From the NCBI GenBank assembly GCA_904399395.1, contig CAJFPJ010000043.1, positions 1 through 58,107 of the forward strand: 58,107 nucleotides of DNA, given 5' to 3'. The first letter of the stretch is position 1; each line of letters opens with the position of its first letter. Positions 16,663-26,012 of the stretch are shown piece by piece. The DNA comes from an uncultured Clostridia bacterium (lineage in GTDB: Bacteria; Bacillota; Clostridia; Oscillospirales; Acutalibacteraceae). The notes beneath the pieces are model-generated. The model was not told the origin of the DNA. It saw only the letters and a list, made by a program, of their open reading frames with translations, and made no database searches. A program made the translations under genes and the position numbers.

Positions 16663-17367
16663 TTATAGAGGGTGAACGCTTCCGTCATAATCGAAGAATA
16701 CGGGATCCTCCGCCCGGCCCATGGTTTCAGCCAGAGAAAGAATCCCTTTGGCCGATTCCTCAGGAGAGAGGGGGGCCTGAGGCCCTCCCATGGCAGTGTG
16801 CATCCAGCCGGGGTGGACGGCAAAGACCCGGATCCCCATAGGAGGAAGATCGTGGCGGAGCAGCACAGTGAACATATTGAGCGCTGCCTTGGACATGCAG
16901 TAATCATAACGGTGATGCTGAGTATTCCCGGTGAGGGAACCGGATTCCGAGGATACATGCACAAGGACGGGATCCTGCCCCTTCTGCAGAAGCGGAAGGA
17001 AGGTTTTTGTCACCCGCATGGGCCCTATGGCGTTGATATCCATAACTCCGAGAGCGGCTTCCACATCGGTGTCTTCCAGAGGGGCGTCGCATTCCGGGCG
17101 GAAAATCCCCGCGCAGTTTATGACCATATGCAGGGCTTGCGTTTCTTCTTCCACCGCTTCTCTGGCTTTGAGAAGAGAAGCGGCGTCTGTAACATCCAGA
17201 TACAAGGGGAAAAAGGACTGGGGGAATTCCTTCTGCAGAGCGGCCAGGCGTTCCGGCCGGCGGCCTCCTCCGAAGACTTTCCAGCCCTCCTGCAGGAGCT
17301 GTTTTGCCATGGCGAGACCCAGCCCATCCGTCATACCGGTGATAAAGCAGGTTCTTTCAGAATTCAT
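16663..17367 (-). CDS. Short-chain dehydrogenase/reductase
   Basis: A 234-residue classical SDR. The Rossmann motif is TGMTDGLG near residue 10, the NAG-type motif is NCAG near 84, the catalytic Ser lies in VHVSSESGS near 139, and the YDYCMSK stretch gives the Tyr-x3-Lys pair near 154-158. The substrate cannot be inferred from context. The ATG is preceded by AAGGAAGTG. It lies divergent from the D-2-hydroxyacid dehydrogenase gene. Confidence 0.92.
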   Translation of the reverse strand: MNSERTCFITGMTDGLGLAMAKQLLQEGWKVFGGGRRPERLAALQKEFPQSFFPLYLDVTDAASLLKAREAVEEETQALHMVINCAGIFRPECDAPLEDTDVEAALGVMDINAIGPMRVTKTFLPLLQKGQDPVLVHVSSESGSLTGNTQHHRYDYCMSKAALNMFTVLLRHDLPPMGIRVFAVHPGWMHTAMGGPQAPLSPEESAKGILSLAETMGRAEDPVFFDYDGSVHPL

Positions 17368-17646
17368 TTTGCAGCACTTCCTTTACATAGTCTAAATTAC
17401 TAAATTAAATAAAAAGAAATTGCATGATATGCCCATGTTATGGGTGAGTCGGCTATAGAAGCAAGGTGTTCCCATAGGCTTTAGGATTTTCGGAAGAGCT
17501 TTTCTTCCGGAGAAAAGTCTGTTATACTGAAAAACGAAGAACAAATCCAAAAAATTTCAGAATCCTCCCATAAGAATTTGGGGAGTGCTTCCATTCTATA
17601 GCTTAAGTATACAGGTATTTATGAATAAGGAAAAGGGGTCAGAGAC

Positions 17647-18606
17647 ATGAGACCATTGAAAAAGGTGGAAACCATATTGGTTCTGATCGAGCCGGCGGAG
17701 GAGTATTCCGGCGAGCTCCGTAGATGCTTTCCGGAAAGCCGGGTTATATTTTCCGGCCGAGATAGGGTCACAGAAGAAGAGATCCGGGATGCAGATGTGA
17801 TCCTTGGGAACCCGCCTGCGGAGTTTTTAAAGGATGCTGGTAAGCTGAAACTTCTGCAGCTGCAGTCCGCCGGGGCCGATGCGTATACACCTCGCGGAAT
17901 CCTGCCGGAGGGAGCTCTTCTCACTTGTGCCACCGGCGCTTACGGGCCCGCTGTTTCCGAGCATATGATAGCGTCCCTGCTTTCTGTGTATAAGAACCTG
18001 CATGTATATCGGGATAACCAAACCGCCCGCCGGTGGCGCTGCGAAGGAGCAGTCCGCTCCCTAAGGGGAGAAAAGGTGCTGGTGCTGGGGCTGGGAGATA
18101 TCGGCCGGGAGTTTGCCCGGCTGGCGTCGGCCTTCGGAGCCTCTGTTTCCGGTGTAAAGCGGAATCTTTCCTGCAAACCGGATTGGGTGGAGGCAGTTTA
18201 TCCCCTGGATAAACTGCCGGAAATTCTGCCTCAATTTGACGTGGTGGCCTCTGTTCTGCCCTCTTCCCCCGAGACCCAGGGGTTGTTTGACCGGGCTATG
18301 CTGAAAAAGATGAAGCCCGGTTCTATCCTTGTAAACGCAGGCCGGGGGAGCCTTATCGATTCCGATGCTCTTTATGATGCCCTTCAGAAAGGGCCCCTTC
18401 TGGCCGCATGCCTGGATGTGACGGATCCCGAACCCCTTCCTCCTGATCATCCGTTGTGGGGCTGTCGGAATCTATTGCTGACACCCCATACAGCCGGCGG
18501 ATTTCTTATGAAAGAAACGTATCACCGGGTTTGGAAGATTGCTTTGGAAAATCTCTCCGCTTATGCAGAGGGAAGAGAGCTCAAAAACCGCATTCGCTTG
18601 GAATGA
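17647..18606 (+). CDS. D-2-hydroxyacid dehydrogenase family protein
   Basis: A 319-residue NAD-dependent dehydrogenase. The cofactor-binding motif is GLGDIG near residue 147. The catalytic triad fits Arg in NAGRGSL, Glu in DPEPLP and His in TPHTAGG. The N-terminal domain is divergent, which is usual for the family. It would interconvert a 2-oxoacid and its D-hydroxyacid; the specific acid is unknown. The start codon follows an AAGGGG site. The azlC start lies 43 bases downstream, so cotranscription is plausible. Confidence 0.9.
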   Translation: MRPLKKVETILVLIEPAEEYSGELRRCFPESRVIFSGRDRVTEEEIRDADVILGNPPAEFLKDAGKLKLLQLQSAGADAYTPRGILPEGALLTCATGAYGPAVSEHMIASLLSVYKNLHVYRDNQTARRWRCEGAVRSLRGEKVLVLGLGDIGREFARLASAFGASVSGVKRNLSCKPDWVEAVYPLDKLPEILPQFDVVASVLPSSPETQGLFDRAMLKKMKPGSILVNAGRGSLIDSDALYDALQKGPLLAACLDVTDPEPLPPDHPLWGCRNLLLTPHTAGGFLMKETYHRVWKIALENLSAYAEGRELKNRIRLE

Positions 18607-18649
18607 TGTTCATAGGCTTAAAATTTCGATTTCGGAGGTCCTGTTATCT

Positions 18650-19480
18650 ATGCCTGTCCTGCATAAGCACACCCGGAAGAAGGAGCGGCCTGTGCCGCCC
18701 GGACGCTTAAAAGGGGAGCCTTCTCACAATAGCTTTTCAGAGGGCTTCCGGCACGGAATCCCCATTGGGCTTGGGTATTTTTCTGTGAGCATTGCTTTTG
18801 GCATCAAGGCGGTTTCCGGCGGACTGACGCCTTTTGAGGCCGTTCTCATCTCTTTGACCAATCTGACTTCGGCAGGCCAGTTTGCTGGTATCACGGTGAT
18901 CGCTGCAGGGGCGTCTCTTCTGGAAATGGCCCTGACTCAACTGGTGGTTAACCTGCGTTATGCTCTTATGTCTCTTTCTCTTTCTCAGAAGCTGCATGAA
19001 TCGGTGGGCACATTGAAGCGCTGCGTGATTGCCTTCGGAAATACGGACGAAATTTTTGCCGTGGCCAGTTCGCAGAAGGGCAGCTTGGGCCTGCAATATA
19101 TGCTGGGGCTGATGACGGCCCCCATCTTCGGCTGGAGCCTCGGAACCCTTACCGGCGCCGTGGCGGATACTCTTTTGCCGGATTTTATCCGGAGTGCGCT
19201 GGGCATCGCCCTATATGGCATGTTCATCGCCATCGTAGTGCCGCCCATGAAAAAGCAGGGTTCTGTCCGGGCGGTGGTCACCGTTTCGCTGGTTATTAGC
19301 ACAGCGTTTTATTACATTCCGGGCCTTTCTTCCCTTTCCCCCGGTTTTGTCATCATCATCTGCACTCTGGCGGCCGCCGGATTGGCGGCATTCCTGTTTC
19401 CTTTGCCGGAGCAAGAGGATTCCTCTGAGGCCCCTTCCGCACAGGAAACGGCAGCTTCTGAAGGGAGGGAAAGACCGTGA
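18650..19480 (+). CDS. azlC: AzlC family branched-chain amino acid exporter, large subunit
   Basis: A 276-residue membrane protein. After a ~30-residue basic N-terminus it matches the AzlC pattern, with GFRHGIPIGLGYFSVSIAFG, then NLTSAGQFAG and NLRYALMSLSLSQKL. AzlC with AzlD forms a two-component exporter for branched-chain amino acids and analogues. The start at 18650 follows TCGGAGG by 11 bases. The frame is open further into the preceding gene, but without family-like sequence. The stop overlaps the azlD start. A Glu/Ser-rich C-terminal tail is probably cytoplasmic. Confidence 0.9.
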   Translation: MPVLHKHTRKKERPVPPGRLKGEPSHNSFSEGFRHGIPIGLGYFSVSIAFGIKAVSGGLTPFEAVLISLTNLTSAGQFAGITVIAAGASLLEMALTQLVVNLRYALMSLSLSQKLHESVGTLKRCVIAFGNTDEIFAVASSQKGSLGLQYMLGLMTAPIFGWSLGTLTGAVADTLLPDFIRSALGIALYGMFIAIVVPPMKKQGSVRAVVTVSLVISTAFYYIPGLSSLSPGFVIIICTLAAAGLAAFLFPLPEQEDSSEAPSAQETAASEGRERP

Positions 19481-19803
19481 TCTATGCGTATATCGCCGTT
19501 ATGGCAGTTACAACTTATCTTATTCGGATGCTGCCGCTGACACTCTTTCAGAAGAAAATCCGGAATCGCTATCTTCGGTCCTTCCTCTACTATGTGCCCT
19601 ACGCATGCCTGGCGGCTATGACATTTCCCGCGATCTTGTATTCCTCCGGCTCTGTGATTTCCGCAGCTGCAGGGTTCCTGACGGCGGTGCTGCTTTCTCT
19701 GCGGGAAAAGAGCCTGCTGACTGTGGCGCTTTCCGCTTGCGCGGCGGTTTTTGTTGTGGAACGCATTTTGGCCCTGGCAGCCGGGCAGCCGCTTTTTTCG
19801 TAG
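19477..19803 (+). CDS. azlD: AzlD family branched-chain amino acid exporter, small subunit
   Basis: A 108-residue protein with about four membrane segments and the family pattern TYLIRMLPLTLF near the N-terminus, then SFLYYVPYACLAAMTFPAIL. The GTG start overlaps the azlC stop by four bases, showing translational coupling of the exporter pair. Its length is typical of AzlD. Confidence 0.92.
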   Translation: MIYAYIAVMAVTTYLIRMLPLTLFQKKIRNRYLRSFLYYVPYACLAAMTFPAILYSSGSVISAAAGFLTAVLLSLREKSLLTVALSACAAVFVVERILALAAGQPLFS

Positions 19804-20019
19804 GTCGAGAGACCAAAAGTACTGAAAACCAAGTGAAAAATCTGTGGGAACGGGCTTTTCTCCGGGGAGGGGACGCGCAGATCCGGTGTAGCAATACGTG
19901 AATAGGATGATAAGCGGTTATGGAGAAACAGACATATTGCTAAAGTATATCTCTGCAGCGCAAAACGAAAGGAAAACAGAACGATATGCCCTGATTGGGG
20001 GCGTGGAGGTGCTTTTACT

Positions 20020-20295
20020 ATGAGACAATGTATGGATGCAGATAATCTGCATCGCAGGCTAAAGAAAATTATAGGGCAGGTGCAGGCCATCGATAGGATG
20101 GTGGAGGAGGATATCCCTTGTGAAGACATCCTTTCCCAGATTAACGCTGCCAAATCGGCTCTCCATCGAGTAGGGCAGATTGTTCTGGAGGGTCATATTA
20201 ACCATTGTGTCCGGGATGGTATCGAGCACGGAGATGCGGATAAGACCATCGAAAAATTTACAAAGGCAGTGGAACGCTTTGCCAATATGACCTGA
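20020..20295 (+). CDS. CsoR-family metal-responsive repressor
   Basis: A 91-residue all-helical regulator (DUF156). The metal-site residues Cys34, His59 and Cys63 have the same spacing as Cys36-His61-Cys65 of M. tuberculosis CsoR, which binds Cu(I). Copper sensing is therefore likelier than the formaldehyde sensing of FrmR, but not certain. No copper exporter or chaperone gene is adjacent, so the target operon must lie elsewhere. A GTGGAGG site supports the ATG. Confidence 0.88.
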   Translation: MRQCMDADNLHRRLKKIIGQVQAIDRMVEEDIPCEDILSQINAAKSALHRVGQIVLEGHINHCVRDGIEHGDADKTIEKFTKAVERFANMT

Positions 20296-20384
20296 AAATT
20301 CCGGGAAAGGCGTTTTGGCGCTCAATCGAATTCATATGGCGTGCTTTTCTCTTTTTGTTTGGTTGCTTGTGGCGCAGCGCTGCG

Positions 20385-20438
20385 AAAAAGCAGGGAACGG
20401 TTTTTGGATTTCGGCCGTTCCCTGCTTTTTATTTTTTC
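20385..20438 (+). terminator. Terminator downstream of the CsoR-type gene
   Basis: A 16-bp perfect stem pairs 20385-20400 with 20415-20430 and is followed by a T-rich tail. It lies about 90 bases after the CsoR-type stop codon. Confidence 0.9.
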
Positions 20439-20664
20439 ATATTCCGAGAGTTAGGGGAAAAAGTGAAAATGAAGGCGTGAGATGGGAGTTGGGTGCGGGC
20501 TGGTTGTAGGAGAGGCAGTTTTACACTGAAAAAGAAGAGAAAATTTGGAGGCCGAGATGAAAAATCAAAGAAAAATATCTGTGTTTCCTCCGTATAACCG
20601 ACAGAATTCACAAAATATAATTCCTATAATTGGCAGGTAGTTGGTTGATTTTTTGTTTATATCA

Positions 20665-20693
20665 TTGCATTCACTGTGGAAACAGGATATAAT
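20665..20693 (+). promoter_or_regulatory. Promoter of the EF-G-like gene
   Basis: TTGCAT at 20665-20670, a 17-base spacer and a consensus TATAAT at 20688-20693. The transcript leader to the start codon would be about 70 bases. The remaining intergenic sequence holds no gene I can support. Confidence 0.7.
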
Positions 20694-20768
20694 TAGAACT
20701 AACTTCAGCAAATAAATTGTATGAGTTGTAGTATGATCGTAATATTTTCTGAAAGGGGCTTTACTAGG

Positions 20769-22838
20769 ATGAAACAATATGCTGCAAAAAATATATTGAA
20801 TGTTGCCATAGCTGGGCACAGCGGCTCGGGCAAGACCTCTATCGCAGAGGCGATGCTGTATCTTTCCGGAGCCACCGACCGGCGCGGCAAAGTGGGTGAC
20901 GGAAACACAGTTTGCGATTATGATCCGGAGGAAATCCGCCGGAAGACCACTGTGGGCGCCGCCGTGGCCCCGATAGAATGGAAAAATAAAAAGATCAATT
21001 TGATAGATGCTCCCGGCCTCTTCGATTTTGAGGGAGCACTGTGCGAGGCTGTTCGCGCAGCAGATTCCGTGCTCATTACGGTATCTGGAAAGGATGGCGT
21101 GGCTGTGGGAACGGAGAAGGCGTTTGCTGCGGCGGAATCCAGAGGGCTTTCCAAAATGGTGTTTGTAAACGGCCTATGCGATGAAAGCGCCCGTTTTTAC
21201 CGGGTTTTTGAAGATCTAAAGGCCAGTTTCGGCCCTTCCATCTGCCCGGTGGTGGTTCCGTATATTGTGGACGGCCAGGCCAATATCTATATTAATATCT
21301 TGGAATATAAGGCTTACGACTATTCCGGCGGAGCACCTGTAGAGGTAAAGATGCCCGATATGGGGGATCGCCTGGAGGGGCTGCGCACAGCTATTTATGA
21401 GGCTGTGGCAGAGACGAGCGATGAAATGTTTGAGAAATATTTTTCCGGCGAGGCCTTCACCCCTGAAGAAGTAATTGTTGGCGTGAGCCAGGGAGTGAAA
21501 TCCGGCTCTATTACCCCCGTTTTCTGTGGGGATGCTATGCTTATGCGCGGGATGGAGCAGTTTATGAACGGCCTTGTGTGGCTGGCTCCCAGTGCGGAGG
21601 AAAAAGCCGGTGAGATCGCTGCAGATATGGACGGAGAGCCGGTGGAGCTCACTGTAAATGAGGATGCGGCAGCGGCGGCCATTGTGTTTAAGACGATTGC
21701 CGACCCCTTTGTGGGGAAGGTTTCTTTCTTGAAGGTGATCTCTGGGAAAATCACCCCCGACAGCCAACTGATGGATATGCGCACGGGCAATATGGAGCGC
21801 ATCGGCAAAATTGTGATGATGAGGGGCAAGAAGCAGGAGGATGCGGCTGCCATTGTGGCCGGTGATATCGGCGCAGTTCTGAAGCTTTCTGGCGTGAATA
21901 CGGGGGATACCCTTTGCGCTCCCGCCAGAAAGGTTGTGCTGGATGGTATTACATATCCCAATGCCACCTTGACCATGGCTGTCTGCCCGAAAAATAAGGG
22001 CGAAGAGGATAAAGCGGCTCAGGGTATCTTCCGCCTGGTGGAAGAGGATCCCAGCATCCATTATGTGAACGACGCAGAAACCCGCCAGATGCTCCTTTCT
22101 GGTTTGGGTGAACAGCATTTGGACGTGGTTGTTTCCAAGCTGCGTTCTAAATTCGGTGTTGAGGTGGAGTTGAAACAGCCTAAGGTGGCCTACAGGGAGA
22201 CTATCCGCAAAAAGGTTTCCGTTCAGGGAAGGCATAAAAAGCAGACCGGCGGCCACGGCCAGTTTGGAGATGTATGGATCGAATTCGAACCCTGCGACAG
22301 CGAATCCATGGAATTTGGCGAGCGCGTGGTGGGCGGTTCTGTTCCCAAGGGATTTTTCCCAGCCGTGGAAAAAGGCTTGAGGGAATGCATCCAGAAGGGG
22401 CCGTTGGCAGGATATCCTGTGGTAGGGCTGCGCGCAACCCTCTATGATGGTTCCTATCATCCTGTGGATTCTTCTGAAATGGCCTTTAAAACGGCGGCAG
22501 CTCTGGCTTATAAAGCTGGTATGCCCAAGGCGGATCCCGTTCTTTTGGAGCCTATCGGCACCCTGAAAGTAACAGTTCCAGACGCCAATATGGGCGATGT
22601 GATGGGTGAGATCAATAAGCGCCGGGGCCGTGTGCTGGGCATGGAGCCCGCTTCTTCCGGCTATCAGACCATTGAAGCGGATGTTCCCACTGCAGAGATG
22701 TATGATTTCACCACCTTTATTCGTCAGGCAACCCAGGGCAGGGGGAATTTTACCTTCCAGTTTGCCCGGTATGAGGAAGCACCGTATACGGTGGCCCAGA
22801 AGGTGATTGAGGCAGCTAAGGAAGAGGCTGGCGAATAA
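20769..22838 (+). CDS. EF-G-like translation factor paralogue with degenerate GTPase motifs
   Basis: A 689-residue protein with the EF-G domain order I to V. The P-loop GHSGSGKT (16-23) is intact. The G3 motif reads DAPGLFDF, so the catalytic His of the DTPGH motif is Leu84. The G4 motif, NKxD in EF-G, reads NGLC at 134-137, so the guanine-specifying Asp is missing. Domain IV keeps QTGGHGQFGDVWIEFEP and the C-terminus keeps GDVMGEINKRRGRVLGM. It belongs to the EF-G-like subfamily of Gram-positive bacteria whose role is poorly defined. It is not the main elongation factor: tufA, rpsL and rpsG are absent nearby. The ATG at 20769 follows GAAAGGGG by 11 bases. Confidence 0.85.
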   Translation: MKQYAAKNILNVAIAGHSGSGKTSIAEAMLYLSGATDRRGKVGDGNTVCDYDPEEIRRKTTVGAAVAPIEWKNKKINLIDAPGLFDFEGALCEAVRAADSVLITVSGKDGVAVGTEKAFAAAESRGLSKMVFVNGLCDESARFYRVFEDLKASFGPSICPVVVPYIVDGQANIYINILEYKAYDYSGGAPVEVKMPDMGDRLEGLRTAIYEAVAETSDEMFEKYFSGEAFTPEEVIVGVSQGVKSGSITPVFCGDAMLMRGMEQFMNGLVWLAPSAEEKAGEIAADMDGEPVELTVNEDAAAAAIVFKTIADPFVGKVSFLKVISGKITPDSQLMDMRTGNMERIGKIVMMRGKKQEDAAAIVAGDIGAVLKLSGVNTGDTLCAPARKVVLDGITYPNATLTMAVCPKNKGEEDKAAQGIFRLVEEDPSIHYVNDAETRQMLLSGLGEQHLDVVVSKLRSKFGVEVELKQPKVAYRETIRKKVSVQGRHKKQTGGHGQFGDVWIEFEPCDSESMEFGERVVGGSVPKGFFPAVEKGLRECIQKGPLAGYPVVGLRATLYDGSYHPVDSSEMAFKTAAALAYKAGMPKADPVLLEPIGTLKVTVPDANMGDVMGEINKRRGRVLGMEPASSGYQTIEADVPTAEMYDFTTFIRQATQGRGNFTFQFARYEEAPYTVAQKVIEAAKEEAGE

Positions 22839-23213
22839 GAAGGTTAGCAGGGAAAATAAGAGCCTGAAGTAAATTTTTTGAGGGGCGGCTTTTGCCGCCT
22901 CTCTTTTTATATGGATACATGGGAGGTAATATGCGATATTTAGTTAGATAGAACGGATTTCTTCCTGCGCGGGTAAAAAGGATTTTTCGCCACGATGAAT
23001 ACCGGCACGGCATATATCAGTTTTTAAAAAGCATCGGGAAGCCGAAAACCTGCTTTGCTGAAAGTATCTTTAAGCATCTTCGTATCTTTTGACTGTTCTT
23101 ATGCAAAATTTGACTTGATTGCCCCGGTGGGAACCTGTTACCCTATGCATAAGGATGGTTGTAGCCTGGAGTAGCATTGTGGTGGGCTGCAAAAATAAAA
23201 GGAGGAGATTTTC
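22839..23213. other. Intergenic region before the two-domain GH43
   Basis: Apart from the terminator at 22880-22908, I see no gene. TTGACT near 23110 could be a -35 element for the GH43 gene, but no good -10 element follows at the right distance. An AAAGGAGGAG ribosome site lies just before 23214. Confidence 0.4.
22880..22908 (+). terminator. Terminator of the EF-G-like gene
   Basis: A 10-bp stem with one G-T pair joins 22880-22889 to 22894-22903, with a TTTT loop and a following T-run, 41 bases after the stop. Confidence 0.9.
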
Positions 23214-25016
23214 ATGGAACTGCTGTGTTATACTAGAAAGCCGCTGGAAGACATTCTGTATGCAAACCGGCTGGCCTTCAGCATGCATCTGGCCCTTCGG
23301 GATCAGAAAAAGGGCCGGTTCGTGCCCTTGCACCATAACGAAGGAATTGTATATGCAGAGGCGGTATCCCGAGAGGATGGGACGCTCTGCGCCAAGAGTC
23401 TAAGGTCCCCTTGGCTGTTTGAGACGGGAAATGGATGGGGCGTGGTCGCTGTCCGTACAGAAGCGGAAGGGGAAGACGACCCCGAAAGTGAGGGCTGCAT
23501 CCTGCTTTTTGATACAGAGGATCTGGTGCATTATACAGAAAAAGGCTTGTTTCGCCTGCAGGAAAAGGGATATATCCAGCAGGTGAGGTGCGTATATGAA
23601 AAGGAGAAAAACGTGTATCTTCTCTGCTGGCAGCGAGAGGACGGTTCCTGGATGAAAGGGGAGGCGCACCTCTTCGAGGAAACGGGGCTTGCCACAGGCG
23701 CGGCGACGGCAATGGATGGCTCTTGTGTAGAAGGGGATGTCCCTTCTTCCGATGAAACAATGGAGATAGAAGGCGCTGTGCCGGGGAATGCAGTGGAAAT
23801 TCCCGAAGAAGCCGGAAAGTATCTGAAAAACAAGCTGACAGCACCGGTCTGCGTAGGGATGCGGCTTTCCAGCCAGGGGCCTTTCGCTTCCGAAGAGGAG
23901 CTCAGGCAGGTTCGTGCTATCGCTTCTTACAGCGACGGTAGCGAGGTCGTACGAAATGTCGACTGGGAGTTTCCCGCCGGGGCGGATGGCCTGGTGCGGG
24001 GCCGCGTCCATCAGGCGCACTTTGATTTTCCCTTTGCGGAATACAGGGCGGATCCCTGCTGCATGTATCGGGATGGAAAATACTACTTCATCGCTACCAA
24101 CGATGCGGATCACAACCACACTCTCTATATGCGGTGTTCGCCTACTTTAGAGGGAATTGTAACAGCCGAAGAAAAACTCTTTTTGGATTCGGAGACCTAT
24201 CCCGATGTGAAGGGACTTCTTTGGGCGCCGGAATTCCACACGATCAACGGGAAGCTGTATATGTTTCACGCAGCCACCCCCAGTGAATTTTACTGGCAGG
24301 TTTCCCGGGTGAGAGAACTCAAAGAGGGCGGGGACCCCATGTGCAAAGAGGATTGGTCGGAGCCCCGGCCGGTGCTCAAAAAGGACGGTTCCCGCCTGAC
24401 AGAGGGAGGAAAGGTTATTTCGCTGGATATGACAGTGATCCCTTATGAAGGGAAATATTATGTTATGTGGTCCCAGCGGCAGTATGTCCCTGTGGATCAG
24501 GGCGCCTGGCTCTATATCGCCCAGATCGATGAAAAGGAGCCCTGGAAGCTTGTAACCGACCCCGTATGTATCAAGAAACCGGAATATGGCTGGGAAAACA
24601 ATCACACCTTCGTGGTAGAGGGCCCCTACCGATTGGAAATGGAGAATGAAATCTTCATCGCTTACTCCGGCGCGTTGATTGATGCTACCTATACGATCGG
24701 CCTGCTGAAACTGAAAAAGGGAAAGGATATCTTAGATCCTAAAAGCTGGGAAAAGATAGGGTATCCTCTGCAGTCCTCCCGTTCTGCAGAAGGGGAATAC
24801 GGCACAGGCCACAATTCCTTCCTGCAGGATACAGACGGCCTTGTATGGAATTTTTACCACGGGAAAAAGGGTATAAACGGCCCCCGTTCCTCCGGCGCAC
24901 GCAGAGTGCATTTCGATGTGGATGGGGAACCCATGCTGGATGTGACCGAAGACAGGGATCTGCCCGAAGAATTCCGCTTTGTGGAAGCAAAGCTGTCCGG
25001 GCCGGCAGGAAAATAA
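23214..25016 (+). CDS. Two-domain GH43-family glycoside hydrolase
   Basis: A 600-residue protein. Residues 1-~150 form an incomplete propeller-like module (ELLCYTRKP, AFSMHLALRD) related to the start of the protein at 1-162. A linker region follows to about 270. The catalytic GH43 propeller then has Asp280 in RADPCCM (base), Asp405 in SLDMTVI (pKa modulator) and Glu469 in VVEGPYRL (acid), so it should be active. There is no signal peptide, which points to action on imported oligosaccharides; alpha-L-arabinofuranosidase is the likeliest activity but is not proven. An AAAGGAGGAG site precedes the ATG. It is flanked by terminators and so monocistronic. Confidence 0.9.
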   Translation: MELLCYTRKPLEDILYANRLAFSMHLALRDQKKGRFVPLHHNEGIVYAEAVSREDGTLCAKSLRSPWLFETGNGWGVVAVRTEAEGEDDPESEGCILLFDTEDLVHYTEKGLFRLQEKGYIQQVRCVYEKEKNVYLLCWQREDGSWMKGEAHLFEETGLATGAATAMDGSCVEGDVPSSDETMEIEGAVPGNAVEIPEEAGKYLKNKLTAPVCVGMRLSSQGPFASEEELRQVRAIASYSDGSEVVRNVDWEFPAGADGLVRGRVHQAHFDFPFAEYRADPCCMYRDGKYYFIATNDADHNHTLYMRCSPTLEGIVTAEEKLFLDSETYPDVKGLLWAPEFHTINGKLYMFHAATPSEFYWQVSRVRELKEGGDPMCKEDWSEPRPVLKKDGSRLTEGGKVISLDMTVIPYEGKYYVMWSQRQYVPVDQGAWLYIAQIDEKEPWKLVTDPVCIKKPEYGWENNHTFVVEGPYRLEMENEIFIAYSGALIDATYTIGLLKLKKGKDILDPKSWEKIGYPLQSSRSAEGEYGTGHNSFLQDTDGLVWNFYHGKKGINGPRSSGARRVHFDVDGEPMLDVTEDRDLPEEFRFVEAKLSGPAGK

Positions 25017-25121
25017 AAGCTTTGGTTTCTTTCCCGCCGTTACGGCAATTTTCTGTTCGGCGACACAGCATAGCGGGAAGCCCAAACTGAGAGTGCAGTA
25101 AGCAGTAAATAGAAAAAATTG

Positions 25122-25163
25122 AAAGCCGCCCTTCGTCTATATAGGCGCCGGGCGGCTTTTTCA
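25122..25163 (+). terminator. Terminator of the two-domain GH43 gene
   Basis: A 10-bp stem pairs 25122-25131 with 25150-25159 (AAAGCCGCCC and its complement), followed by Ts, about 105 bases after the stop. Confidence 0.88.
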
Positions 25164-25269
25164 TGTGCTTTTTCGTTCTTATCCTTTTCCTTCGAATTCG
25201 GGCATGAAAGTCTGCAGGGCCTGCATATATATGGGCAGAAGATGATAGAGAAAGGAGGCGGAAATACGT

Positions 25270-25908
25270 ATGTTTGTGCTTTCTATACAGGCTAAAAAGA
25301 AATGGGGAATCGTGGTGGTAGCCGCTGGTGTATTGCTGCTGGCGCTGATCGTGATTCCCAAGCTGCAGCCGGATCTTTCCGGTGGGATACCGGGGGAGAC
25401 TAACAGCCAGCGGGTAACTTTTCTGGCTCAATATGGCTGGGAGGTGGAGGAAGAGCCCGTGGAGATACGGGATGTGACCATCCCTGAGGAATTCGACCAG
25501 GTATATCAGCAATATAACGAGGTGCAGAAGTCTCAGGGGATGGATCTGACACCCTATGCGGGGAAAACCTGCCGGCAGTGGATTTATCAGGTGAACAATT
25601 ACCCGGAGGAGGGGACTGTTCGAGCCACTATTCTGGTATATGAGGGCCAGATTATCGGCGGTGACATCAGCAGCACAGAGCTGGATGGTTTCCTCTGTGG
25701 TTTTGCAGGCCAGGGTGGGGGTTCCTCGGAACCGGAAATTTCTTCTTCGCCGGAGTCTTCAGGGACCGGAGAATCCCAAACTGCACCAAAGGATGCATCC
25801 AGCGCTGCGTCTCAGGCTGCGCCCGGAGAAGATTCTGAAGGCTCCGGTGCCTCAGCTGAAAGCGCCGGGACGGATGTTATTCCAGACGATGCGTGGCCTA
25901 CGGACTGA
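25270..25908 (+). CDS. Membrane-anchored DUF4830-type protein
   Basis: A 212-residue protein with one N-terminal membrane segment (about 12-30) and an extracellular domain. The pattern VTFLAQYGWEVEEEPVE, then VTIPEEFDQVYQQYNEVQKSQGMDLTPYAGK and GGDISSTELDG, is what I recall for DUF4830 proteins of Clostridia; their function is unknown. The last ~60 residues are Ser/Glu/Ala-rich and probably disordered, as in wall-spanning tails. AAAGGAGG lies 11 bases before the ATG. The next gene starts about 105 bases later on the same strand. Confidence 0.78.
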   Translation: MFVLSIQAKKKWGIVVVAAGVLLLALIVIPKLQPDLSGGIPGETNSQRVTFLAQYGWEVEEEPVEIRDVTIPEEFDQVYQQYNEVQKSQGMDLTPYAGKTCRQWIYQVNNYPEEGTVRATILVYEGQIIGGDISSTELDGFLCGFAGQGGGSSEPEISSSPESSGTGESQTAPKDASSAASQAAPGEDSEGSGASAESAGTDVIPDDAWPTD

Positions 25909-26012
25909 GTGAGGCTGAGAGGCAGTATGAAAATCTGCCTCTTGGCGAGAAACCGGTATACTGGTATACTATTGTAGAAGAGCAGTGAAGCACCTGGAAG
26001 GAATGTGAAAAA

